From: Acephala macrosclerotiorum
Taxonomy: Eukaryota > Ascomycota > Leotiomycetes > Helotiales > Mollisiaceae
DNA: 64,000 nt
Reading direction: 5' to 3'
Assembly: GCA_014904845.1 (NCBI GenBank)
Contig: MU119430.1
Span: forward strand, 3,821-67,820
In this document: one piece after another, positions 35,601 to 45,790 of the stretch
Layout of the letters: each line of letters opens with the position of its first letter
Position numbering within the stretch: position 1 is the stretch's first letter
The notes under the pieces: model-generated
What the model was told of the DNA's origin: nothing
Databases searched by the model: none
What the model saw: the letters and a program-made list of their open reading frames with translations, nothing else
Translations under genes and position numbers: made by a program

Positions 35601-37090
35601 TTACGGTTCTACATTCCCTCCCATAAAAGCTTCTAGCTTCTTCTCCAGATTATCCATATCAAGCATGAACCAATCCCACAACCCAAGCACCTCGTTAGAT
35701 TTCCTCGATCTCCAATCCTTCATACATATAGTCTTTGAATAAAGCTCCGAGCCACCACCACAAGCCTCCCGCTTCTGACATCTATGCCGCGCCCCAAAAG
35801 ATGCCCCAAAAGATATTTGTAGTGGAAGAATGGGAAGCAATGCGCCAAGTGGCTGTTGCAAAGGGGGTGAGAGTCCGAAAGCGTAGTCGGTAGTCATGGC
35901 TATGGTATTTGCGCAATGGAATTCTTTGGTTTGAATAGTGAGGAGGTTGAATGCGAGGGCTTGAGGAGTGAAGGCGAAGAATGTTTGAATGAGCCCAAAT
36001 AGGAAGATTCTGCATGTCCAGTATCGGTTAATGATCTCTAGGATCCGAAAGAAGTCGAAGTGGAACGACTCCGGCGAAAAAGCTGATAGTTCTCTGGATG
36101 TTGGAACTATTTTAGTAAAGTCTGCCAATACGTAGGAGACCCATGCTTTGAGGTCATCGTTATACAGCGTCTTGGCAAGCTCGATGGCTTCTTGGAGCCG
36201 GGTGTCGTTGGTAGGATCCCTGCATGCAGACTGCACGAGCTTCATGAGTCGCGGTATTTTTGTCAGTGTCCTCATGGTGACTTGGGTTGTGAAGTCGAGG
36301 TCCCCAGCTGGAGTATGATGTTGGAGGTGGAACGTTGGACCAGTCGGAAGTGTCGAATGATGAGACTTTTCCTTGAAGGACACTTTCCGCTACCTGCGGC
36401 CATTGTTCGGTCTTGATGTTGGCTACTATACGAGTTTTCTCTTATCTCAATGGAGTATGTTGAATAGAAAACTCCTCTGTCCACTTCATATTGAAGTCCT
36501 TCAGGCCCTTGGTCCTTGATCATGTTCAGTAGCGCACGATCGTGCAAGAGAATGCGTTCGTACGCATGCCTAAATGCATCTATCTAGAAGTCAGCATTGC
36601 CAGCAGATAGTATCGGTTCAATGATCTACTAACCTCGAAAGATGAAAGCATCTTCACGGCAATTATAATGTCCGTCTAGCAACTATAGCCAGCCTTGGAA
36701 AAAGATGGTTGAAGGTACTTCAGAGCAATCATGTGCTTTACCCGAGCTGTCCTAACATCACTGTAGTTTTTCGTGTCATGTGCTGTGACTCTAGCAGTAA
36801 AGCAGGTTGCTGCTGCATCCAACGCGGGATCGGAGCATATGTGAGGAGTAATGAGATTTAACCAGGATCCCCACCAAAAAAAAAATGGCTCTGACCGATT
36901 GGTATGGTGCAAGCATTGCTATCAGTTGAGATGCAATCTCGGTTGCCGTGCAGATTGGGTTGTAAAAGATTTCTGGCATTTGGTCCCTGAGATGACGGCT
37001 CAGCCTCCTGCACGAAGGGGTGGCCGCGGGAGCAATAGCATGAGCTTCATCTGCAGGTATGCTAATAAGAGTCTGAAAGGTTCCTGTGCC
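35601..37090 (-). pseudogene. Fungal transcription-factor-like regulatory protein, broken
   Basis: The minus strand resembles the long C-terminal region of fungal regulators usually found behind a Zn2Cys6 domain. The start is around 37090 (QTLISIPADEAHAIAPAATP, then LIAMLAPYQSVRAIF). A run of ten T (36876-36885 as A on plus) changes frame into WGSWLNLITPHICSDPALDA. TAG at 36676-36678 follows. After a plausible intron (GTTAGT...) come AFRHAYERILLHDRALL and GPEGLQYEVDRGVFYSTYSI. A frame change near 36390 leads to the last open part (36383-35601), ending LEKKLEAFMGGNVEP. A perfect 12-bp tandem duplication (35791-35814) doubles SFGA without breaking frame. No Cys6 zinc cluster is visible upstream. 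At least three disabling lesions make a functional protein unlikely; the family assignment is moderate. Confidence 0.6.
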
Positions 37091-38022
37091 CGGTTTTGCA
37101 GGACAGGATTTTTTCCACGGTGAGAATTAACTAGCGGGCTAAGGTTGCAGAATGACTGGATTCCGAGACTTGAAATGGTGGCTGCTCTCCGACTCGATCA
37201 CCAATGAATGAGTATTTCCTAAGTTTATCATACGTGTATGAGCATTGCCATCTATGCTTTGAACAATGGCTACATTGCGGAGTACCCCCATCGCAATGTG
37301 TTATCAGCCTTTATAATCTAGGGGATTGGTCAGGAGGGTCGGACTTTGATCTTTCGTTTTCGACACACGTCGCATTTTCCCTTTTAGGTCATGTTTTGAG
37401 TTGGCAGGGGCGGAAATGGGCAAGCTGCTACCAGGAAGGCAGATAATATCGCGAAGTATTGGCTCTGAGATTTGGCTGCCAAGGGGAAACCTGCAGCTCG
37501 CAAAATGATGATTTCCCGGGTTTCAAATTGAAGTGGTGTGGACGTTGAAGGCGTAACATTGTTCGTCAAACGGTTAGATTATCTGGGGAGGGTACATCAT
37601 TAAGAGCAGCTCTATTGACAGGATAGAGCTGACGTTGGTACAGCACGTGAATTGGCTACTACTCTTGACTCCACCAATCACATCCAGTCTCGCACTTTAA
37701 CTTCCTAAAGGGGTAATCCGGATGTCATATATTCAGAAGGATGCCAGTACGAAGGATCCAGAAATAGATGCAAGATACAGACCATCTTTACCTCGACGAT
37801 ATATCTAACTTCGCATTGACCTCAATTGAGGTTGGGACATTGTTGCCGGCTCCTATTTTTAAGCGAGCCGGGAAAGGGGGAGGGGTACACCGTATCCGTA
37901 TACAGCCCGCTACTTTTGGCCGAAGAGGTACAGTACAGTACATGAAATCTGAGTAGTCACCACTGGGGTGAGACATTTTGAAGAAAAGCTTGTATTTATG
38001 AATAATGGACAATGCGACTTCG
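37091..38022. other. Intergenic region
   Basis: Upstream of the regulator remnant and downstream of the FAD oxidase. The ORFs at 37204-37446 (+) and 37768-38030 (both strands) show no domain. Nothing else is seen. Confidence 0.4.
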
Positions 38023-39785
38023 CTATTCAAAAATCATCTTATCAAAAAGCTCATTCGAAAACCTCTTCTTCATCTCCTCCACCGTCCACCTCTGCTCTGT
38101 CCCAATTTCAACGGTAATCTCCTTGAACACCTTGATCTGATCCTTATACGCAATCTCCTTCAAGTACTCCCTTGCATCCAAACCCTTAATCTTCAACCCA
38201 TCCCATTCTTTCGCCATATGCGGGCGCACATTCTGTCCATCCGCAATCACTATCCACCTATCTACCACTTTCTGCAAAAAAGCATTCCACTCACCATCCG
38301 AAACAGCATCTGGAATTGTTAGCACACCAATACTCAGGGTCCCGAGTTCATTGCCATGATAAGGCGCTAGAACTAAGTTGCTCTGTCCCAAGAAGCGCAT
38401 CTCAAGCACGAGTCTCATCGGTGATGAAGGGTCATCGGATTCGTTGGCTACTTCATATACGAGGTTAATGACCTCCCACCAGCATTTTTTAGCAATGGAG
38501 AGATCTGGCTTTGTTGGGTCGGTTGGATCAGGGGGCAGTGGAATCTGGAACTCTAGGTTTCTGACACGCATATTTTGGATCCCGCGGCGGTAGTGGAGAG
38601 CATTGGGCAGCGCGGTCTTGATGGTGGGGGTATCGGACTCGCCAAGGGTTGGTGGAAGTTGAGCCATGGTGGCTATAGCTAGGAGCTGTGCTTGCCAGTA
38701 TCCTGGAAGTGCACCGAAGAATGGGGAAGAAGTGAACTATGAGATAGGAATTAGCAGACTACTTCGTCAGATCTTGTCCCTGAGGAAGTCAATTTACCAC
38801 TCCGCCAATCCACCCCTCGATCCATTGAAGGAAAGTTAGAGCATCATCGGGATACACGACTGAATCTTTGTTATCGTCAACTTTGTTCCAAGTGTGCACC
38901 CAGGCTTTCTCTTGGTATGGACACCAGAACCATTCGCAGTAGTAATCGTTCAAGACGCGGCCCTCGAAGTCCTTATTGGCGCTGGACAGCTGCGCTTGAG
39001 CAGTGGATGATTTGTACCATTCCTTGCGCAGAGCGATTGGGATATCGTCCTTGTGCATAGGAGGAACAGCAAGCCCTATATCGACCTTACGAGGCTCCAT
39101 GACAGCATATGTCATCTTTTCAAGTGCGACAGTAACATGGGTCAGGACACCCAGCTGCAGTACAATCAGTGTCGCACATAGAAAGCATCTTGAATTGACC
39201 CACCAGACCATAATTCCCAGCAGCGACCGTCAAGAATTTCGCATTGTTTACAGTCTGCAATTGTCCCTTACAGTCCACATACTCAACACTTTGCACATAG
39301 TCCGGGATAGCGTTGTGCTTCAAGCCTGCACCGTGACAAATACCCGACACCATACCACCAGTTGTCACCTCGACAAGAATGGTATTGACTGGCATAGCCC
39401 ACCCGTTTGCCAGCTGCCATCGGCGAAAATCCTCTCCAGTCACGGCGACGCCAAGTCGGACAAGCTTTCCGCCTGAAGCTGACTCGCCAACTATCTCGAT
39501 GGATCCTAACTCGGACAATGCTTGCGTAGAGACATCCTCCTTGGCAATGGTAAGTGGATCCGGTAGAGTGGTCACAGTATTCAAGTTAACAAACGACACG
39601 AGGATGCCTTTGCCGTCGCCGAAGATTGGACCCCATGAATGGCGGTACCCTGAACATCGGATGCGGAAGTTATTTTCGGTTGCATATGAGAGAAGAATTG
39701 AGGCGTTCGAAGGGCTGAAATTAGTGTGCTCCGTCTGAGACAGAGACTCGCCACCAAATATCTCAGCCCACATGCACATGGGCAT
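38023..39785 (-). CDS. FAD-linked oxidoreductase, aldonolactone-oxidase-like
   Basis: A 550-residue protein from 39785-39204, 39154-38798 and 38736-38023; the introns are 49 nt (39155-39203) and 61 nt (38737-38797), both GT-AG and in frame (NYGL to LGVLTH; GGV to FTSSPF). The N-terminal half is a PCMH-type FAD domain. SGYRHSWGP at about residues 44-52 provides the His position used for covalent FAD in VAO-family enzymes. LVEVTTGGMVSGICHGAGLK is the second FAD loop. The C-terminal half has the D-arabinono-1,4-lactone oxidase (ALO) character, with RPHMAKEWDGL where lactone oxidases have the HWGK-type motif. Predicted to oxidise a sugar lactone or related polyol with O2. The first ATG gives a rather short N-terminus, so an upstream exon is possible; no signal peptide is seen. 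Apparently intact despite broken genes on both sides. Confidence 0.85.
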
Positions 39786-40617
39786 GGCCCTTAGCAACGT
39801 GCTTCACTCGCTATGAGCCCTTCCCCATGGTTTATAGTACCAAGCAAGTAGAACGAATTCTGGATAAAGGTGGGAGTTGTATTAGGTTGCGTATGTCGAT
39901 GAGGCCAGATCTCGCAAATTTTGCTAAGGCGGGGTTGGTTGACGCACGTGATTTACCGCGCTATTCCAGGCTCTTTCGGGCTTCGTTCGCTAACTCGTCA
40001 GCCACTCCAGGCTTAAAATCACTGAAACTCTTGCGCTTACTCCCCAAAGTTATAGCGCCTCGCCTCTCTTCCTTCATTGCTTTCGCTCGCTCCTGCGATC
40101 CCGCCCGTGTATAAATATGCAAAGGGCACTGAAAAAGAGACATTGACTTCATTGCATGTAGCTTGATGGTCGTACACCCGGCGCGACACAGATTGGCTGA
40201 TATTTGACTCTACAAGTTTCGTTTTTGATATATATCCTCTAACACCAAAACCAGATTCGAGATGTCTTCTGACCACTCAGACATTTGACGATTGGCATTC
40301 AAAGCATTTTATCGACGAGAAATTATCCACCTATGGCCTCGAGTCTAGAAGCATGTCTGTCATGGAAAAAGAAGTATATATAAGAATGTTTCCGAAATAT
40401 TTCTTTCTAATAACGAACATCCCGAATAGGTCAAACTCCTCCAAACTGCCACTTCACAGATACGAACATCCGCCAGTCCCGAAAACCCTCAAGATTGTGA
40501 GTTAGCAAACACGAGTATCATCCATACTTCCAAGTCCCGAAGCCCTTATTCCTCGAAGACGAACATCTTCAAACCCTCTTCGAACAGATCTCCTTTCTCA
40601 GGTACCAACATCAAAAC
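39786..40617. other. Intergenic region upstream of the FAD oxidase
   Basis: Likely contains the FAD-oxidase promoter. ORFs at 39827-40276 overlap on both strands and have no recognisable domain. A TATAAATA-like box lies near 40111-40118. Nothing else is seen. Confidence 0.4.
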
Positions 40618-41492
40618 TTAACTAAACCTCCCCACAGCCTCCGCCCCAATCCTCGCAGCCTCATGATTACTCACCAGATCCATCTCAATCCCATCAAAAC
40701 ACATCTTCAAACAAGCAGCCGCCAAAGCCGTCCTCTCAACTTGCGGAACTCCTTCCGGAAGATTGGGAGGGGCCAACCTAGGATTTCTCGATCGCCGAGT
40801 ATGTAGCCTGGTCGAACGCAGCAGACTCCTACTCTTCCCGAGGAGTTTGAGGCGTAGTTGATTAATTCAATTTCTAGCATGCACTGCTACAGTCAATACA
40901 TGTTCGAAAGGAAGACAGAGAGGAGCTGGGCAGAAGGATGTGGAGAAGGAGTGAGGAGGAGGAGGAAGACGAACTCTTAGCTTCATCGCCTTAGGATTGG
41001 TGAATTTGCTCCACTTGTTGAAATCTTGATTCATGTCTCGCGAGATAGCTGAACCGCTGATGTAGATGAATCTCAATGGCTTGTCTGTGTTATTTGACTT
41101 CGCCAAAGCATCGATGCCGGCGAGGGTGTAGTCTCAGGTCACTTTTTTAATGATATCCCATGGTGTTGTAAAAGATTTTGTTCGGTTGATTGCGATTGTC
41201 CTACTCTATAATCAGTAATGTTTCTTACATAGGAAGGGATGAAGAGTGTAAGATTGTTGGGTTGGTACCAGATGCAAGCCTCAGCATCTGAGATCTTCTC
41301 GATGTCCGAGTCTGAATAGTGTTCTCCATCTTCCATCACGATGTCAGTGAGCTTTGATATATTGGTAGAGTCCTTGACAGTGACAGGTCGGCGTCCTATT
41401 GTCACGACGGAGGTGATGTCGGGACATTTGAGAGCTTGACGGAGGACTTCACGACCAACGAAGCCGGTTGCACCGCTAATGACGAGCTTCAT
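40618..41492 (-). pseudogene. NAD(P)-binding Rossmann (NmrA/epimerase-like) pseudogene
   Basis: The start MKLVISGATGFVGREVLRQA (41492) gives the dinucleotide-binding GATGFVG loop, followed by VVTIGRRP and DAEACIW. After a plausible intron (GTAAGA...GTAG, near 41230-41200) the frame meets a TGA just before DYTLAGIDALAKSN. The next block RFIYISGSAISRDMNQDFNKW retains the family's serine strand but has no YxxxK. It is followed by AMKLR, an interruption, then VGVCCVRPGYILGDREI. A frame change leads to LPEGVPQVERTALAAACLKM and NHEAARIGAEAVGRFS with a stop at 40618. Intact relatives are small (about 240-260 residue) putative oxidoreductases or NDR-epimerases of unknown substrate. The TGA could come from CGA by a C-to-T change. 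Broken by at least one stop and one frameshift. Confidence 0.75.
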
Positions 41493-41533
41493 AGTGGTTC
41501 TGAATTGAAAATACAAAATATTGAAATAATAAT

Positions 41534-41573
<40 letters not shown>

Positions 41574-42201
41574 AAAGGAAGTTAAAACATCGACGAATTT
41601 AAGGATACTTCCCCGCATTCTGCGGAGATAAGTACAATGTCCAGGCAAGGATACCAGTTTGGGGTGAGATTTAAGTACGTATGGGACCTGGGTGGGATTG
41701 GCTGCCTTTACGACAAGACGGAACTCACAGAAAGAAAGCAGAGGAATGAAAACTAGTATGCGCACAGCATGTTCCCGAGCTTCTCCAGGAACACTTCAGG
41801 GCGTGTTCGCAAAAGTTTCAGGCTTCGTATCGCTAAACGTCTGGAGCATATCCACTGAGTCCATAGCGCCCTGATAGCGGATGCACCCGCTACTCTGTCG
41901 CAATATCCGTCAATCATTCAGAACTTTGAAAGTCTAATTAGAAGGAATTTGTCGAGCAGGGGTTTTGGACATCACAGCTAAACAAGCAAAGAAGATGATT
42001 TACGGAGACGCGAAAATTTCTTGAGCGAAGGGGCTTCGATACTTCAATAGCCAAAGCACTAAAGAACTCAGGACTTTTTCGCCAGCAAAAGTTCTAAAAC
42101 AACGAAAGAATACAAACATTCTATAACGATGCTCGCGGGTATCTACTGCATCATCTTAGCATCATCCCTCCTATCCCTTTATTCTATTTCTCCAGTAACT
42201 C
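41493..42201. other. Intergenic region with a 30-base A tract
   Basis: Immediately upstream of the Rossmann pseudogene lies an uninterrupted run of 30 A (41540-41569, plus strand), equal to a T30 promoter tract for the minus-strand gene or to a poly-A tail of something inserted on plus. The rest (to 42201) has no gene. Near 42062-42110 a GAACTCAGGACTTTTT...CAAAAGTTCTAAAAC stretch weakly resembles the short dispersed repeat family. Confidence 0.5.
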
Positions 42202-44278
42202 TCAATGCGCAAACCTAAAATCTAGCCTCTTACTCCCCTCATCCGTTGTCGTGGCAAGATACTCCAACCTCTCATCTTCGCTCATACTAGCCCATTTCCA
42301 ATCCCTCCACCTGTTCCTCTTCACATAATACATTTTCGTCCCAAGATACAGAAAGATGTTGAGGATTAGGATAGCGAGAAGGATGTGGTTTCCTCGATGG
42401 TAGAGGGGAGCATCATCTTTTTGGTAGATGTTCGCGGCGATTATTCCGGATGTTTGTACGCACATATTGTACAGTGCGGCGGAGACGGTGCGAGAACGAA
42501 CTGTGTTGGAGTTACGGGAGTTCCATCCTACTTGGATTGGATGGGCTAGACATGTCCACTTAGCTTCAGTGAGTGTGGAAGAATGGGATGGGAGACGTAC
42601 CGTTTGGATAGCAGAGCAAAGCAGTCATGATACCCCATGCTGCCCATTTGTTGATACCGTTGATGTCGACGATGTTGATGAATATGAGGAAAGGAAGCGC
42701 CCATATCTGTCCAATCAAAGCAGTGAAGGTGAGTTCTCCGAAGACCTCGCCTGCATACGTGAGTCCAAGCATGGTGATCACGTGCAAGACTTTGCTTGGG
42801 ATGACCAGCAAATTCGTTTTGAAGGTGTCGAAACCGAGTCCTCTCAAAGACAGAGTGAGATAGTTGGATGGCGTCGACATCGGTGTCTGGAAAGTGAGGC
42901 CGAGAATGTAGATTGGCCAAAGGTCGTAATCTTTCATGCTTTGCCAAAGGAGCTTTGGCGTTAAGGGTTCTCGGTTGTGCATCGAGCTCTTGCTTGGGTC
43001 TTCGCGAATGATTCGGTTGACCATGATCTTCTCTTCACGTTCGGAGAACCAGCCTTTCTCTCCTCGGAGCCAGCCTGTGCTGGAAGTTGGACTTGATGGC
43101 ATGAGGCCGTAAGCGAGGAGCCCAACGACGAGAGTGATCAATCCCTGTCAGATTGTGAGCTGATTATCCGAATTTGAAGAACAACGAGAAGGCATACCTC
43201 AATCAGAAACAGCCACCTCCAGCCAGCTTGGCCCTCGACACCGCGTAAATGAAGGAGTCCAAAGGCGAGGAAGCCACCCATGACATCCGCCATCGCCGAC
43301 GCCGTCCAGAAGAAGCCGAGTCGCAACGAGAGTTCATGATGCTTGTAAAAGTACGACAAGTAGAGGATAATCTAACTCAAAACTTAGTTTTAGTTTAGGG
43401 ATGATAAGGGGAAAGCTTGCCTCTGGGATAAAGCCGCCTTGAAGCATGCCTAGCAGCGCTCGACAAAATAGGAAGGAAGTTCGTCCTTTCAAATAGAACT
43501 GAGCCGAGCCGACGACTGACCAAACGACCATCTGAGTTGGGATCCAGATATCTGGACCAATCCACTTTGCCAACAACTGACTAGGTAACTCTGCGCATAG
43601 GAATGCCAACTTGAAAGCAGTGTTGCCGAGATTATAATCTGGTCATAGTCAGCAGCTGTCACGTGCTTCTAGAGACATTGAGTCCTCACCGTTGGTAGTC
43701 ATTCCCAAATCCTCTAAGAAATTGTCTGTCAAGGCTTGAGAAATGTTCGACCTGTCCAGTTCCAAAGCCATAAACATGACTGCAGCAAAGACCATGATTC
43801 TTGCATCAATCTTTCGAATCAACGCGTGCTCCTCACCCCAAGTCCATCTCTCATCCGGATCGAAACGGTGAATATTTTCCCAGTCATCTCCAGGTCTATA
43901 GTCTTCCAGTGTTTCTGGGTCATCAAAAACAGAAGGTTGCGTAGCAATGGCTCCTGGATCGTATACTGTCTTTGACCTCTGAAACCAGAACCTCTTTTCA
44001 GACCCGGGCACACCCAAGGCTAACGATCTCCCTTTCCCAAGCAGCGTTGACGAGACGTGCTCATCATCTTTATCCACGTCCTCGAACTCTCGTGAGAACC
44101 CGTCCTCGACTTCATAATCATAATCATCGTCCTTATAGTCGGAGGTTCTCTCATTGTCCGCAGCCCCTGAAGAGCCTTCAGACGCGAGGCGTTGATACCG
44201 CGTGGAGTTCCTCGTGAAACGCTGCATCGGGATACTGGTCTCTGGAGGGTCATCCTCTCGAGACATATGCCTCCCCAT
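42202..44278 (-). CDS. MFS transporter, allantoate-permease (Dal5/ACS) type
   Basis: A 622-residue plasma-membrane carrier from exons 44278-43690, 43638-43421, 43371-43198, 43144-42601 and 42545-42202. The introns are 51, 49, 53 and 55 nt. The second intron begins GC rather than GT (GAG then GCAAGC) and still yields the conserved joint [15 protein letters not shown]. The first about 160 residues are an acidic, Tyr/Asp-rich cytosolic tail ([14 protein letters not shown]), longer than in most relatives. Then come [20 protein letters not shown] (helix 1) and [35 protein letters not shown] is the anion:cation-symporter signature. [38 protein letters not shown] and the C-terminal six-helix bundle follow, ending RLDFRFAH. 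Predicted to import a small organic anion or a vitamin/ureide with protons; substrate unknown. Start: [10 protein letters not shown] at 44278; the Met at 44266 is equally possible. Intact. Confidence 0.9.
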
Positions 44279-45790
44279 AGAGGGCTGGCAGTATGTATGT
44301 AAGGCGGCACTCAAGGTATGGAGGATGACGCCTTGTTCGTGTCCGAGGTGTCATCTGCGTTTGAGTTGTCGTGACGTTCAGGCTGTCCAATAGCGACGCG
44401 TGGGCCCCTGTGTTTCGCCCGCATGAGGATTTATTGGCTGACCCCCCCGAAAATAACGTCCAGGACAACTAAAACACCACCACTTTCGAGGGGGTAAGTA
44501 TGTCAAATGACTGCTGATATATCGTTCCTAGAGGCCTGAAGCCTGTAAATGCATAGATGGCCTCTTCTCTTCTGTGTAACGTGGGGGTTGAGCTGGCGGG
44601 TGAGACTATCACGACTTTTTGGCGCTGGTGGCGTGCTTGTGCAGCAAGGCTGAGCCTGAAACCTTTCAAATCGCTGCGCATAAATAAAAGGCAACGCGAT
44701 TGCGAGCTAAATAAGAAACATGGAAAAGTGTGTTCACATGTTGAGTTTGAGTGAATCATAGCTGGGGTGAATCTGACATATGCAAGTTGGCTTTGGAAGA
44801 TTCAGGGTAAAGTTGCCTGAAAGTTTAGTGATGAGTTCCCTAACACGTGCCTGGATACTCGCTGATACTCGCCAAAGCAACCAACGTAATCATCTGCTTT
44901 GAATAAGTCTCACACGTTCTGTAGGGCCCTAAAAGACCCAACAAGTAAAAGAACAAATAGTTTAGGACATTTTTGGTGCCAAAAGATGTAGCTATGGCTC
45001 AGGAACTAACCGTAAATCGCTCTCGCTTAGCACTTCGACTCCTTTTTCTTCTGCCTCAGAATTTAGTTTACGAATGGAGACATATTTAATTCATCTTGCC
45101 TCAGAGGACGCTTGACTCGATTCGCCTATTATTACAGTTTGTAAAAAAGATGAAAATGAGATGGATCTCTTAGGGAATCAAAGTGGATGGCGGGTTAAAA
45201 TTAGCCCGCACTTGAAACTGAAAATGACCCAGTCCGGGAGAGGACTTTTGAATCCGATATGTTCTGATCCCTAAAATGCTTTTAAAGAAAGAGAAAAATT
45301 TGCCGTTGATTAGCAAAGTAAGCATCCAATTTTTGCTGGACTTGCAGTCGGCATAGTTGTGCAAGTTCGCGGTTATGCCCCTGAGTGTTGAGCCTGGCAC
45401 ATGTTCTTTTAAATCATCGGATTGATGATTTTCTGCCCTTTTAAATTTCCTAGCATTCGAAAGCACTTTGAGAAGTGTGAAATGTATATATTGAAGAATT
45501 GGGATGGCGCGATTCGAGAGCGAACTCACACGTGCATTATGAATGTTTATCAAAGCTTGAACAAATATTGTACGTGGGGCAAGTTCGAGATACTATTGCT
45601 TGAGCTCCAATGTACCCACATTGACTGAATTACATCGAATTCAATTTTGCTACTGTTAAAAATCTTTGCTCACACTTCAGACCTCTACGTTTAAATCGTG
45701 CCTTTGTAATTAATCACTAAAAGCATTTAACTATCCTTTCATCCAATGGGTAGTGTAGCCCTGGGCTTTCATCCAGACTCATAGAGCAGC
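44279..45790. other. Intergenic region with a dispersed repeat copy
   Basis: The MFS upstream region, then about 1.2 kb without a gene. It carries copy C of the short dispersed repeat (44944-45010). The ORFs 45170-45553 (-) and 45422-45628 (+) overlap on opposite strands and show no domain. Confidence 0.45.
44944..45010 (+). repeat. Short dispersed repeat, copy C
   Basis: Starts AGTAAAAGAACAAATAGTTT, continues through AGGACATTTTTGG, CCAAAAGATGTAGC and TCAGGAACTAAC. It aligns with 34915-34980 and 34471-34533. Located in an intergenic stretch; no terminal structure is seen. Confidence 0.55.
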
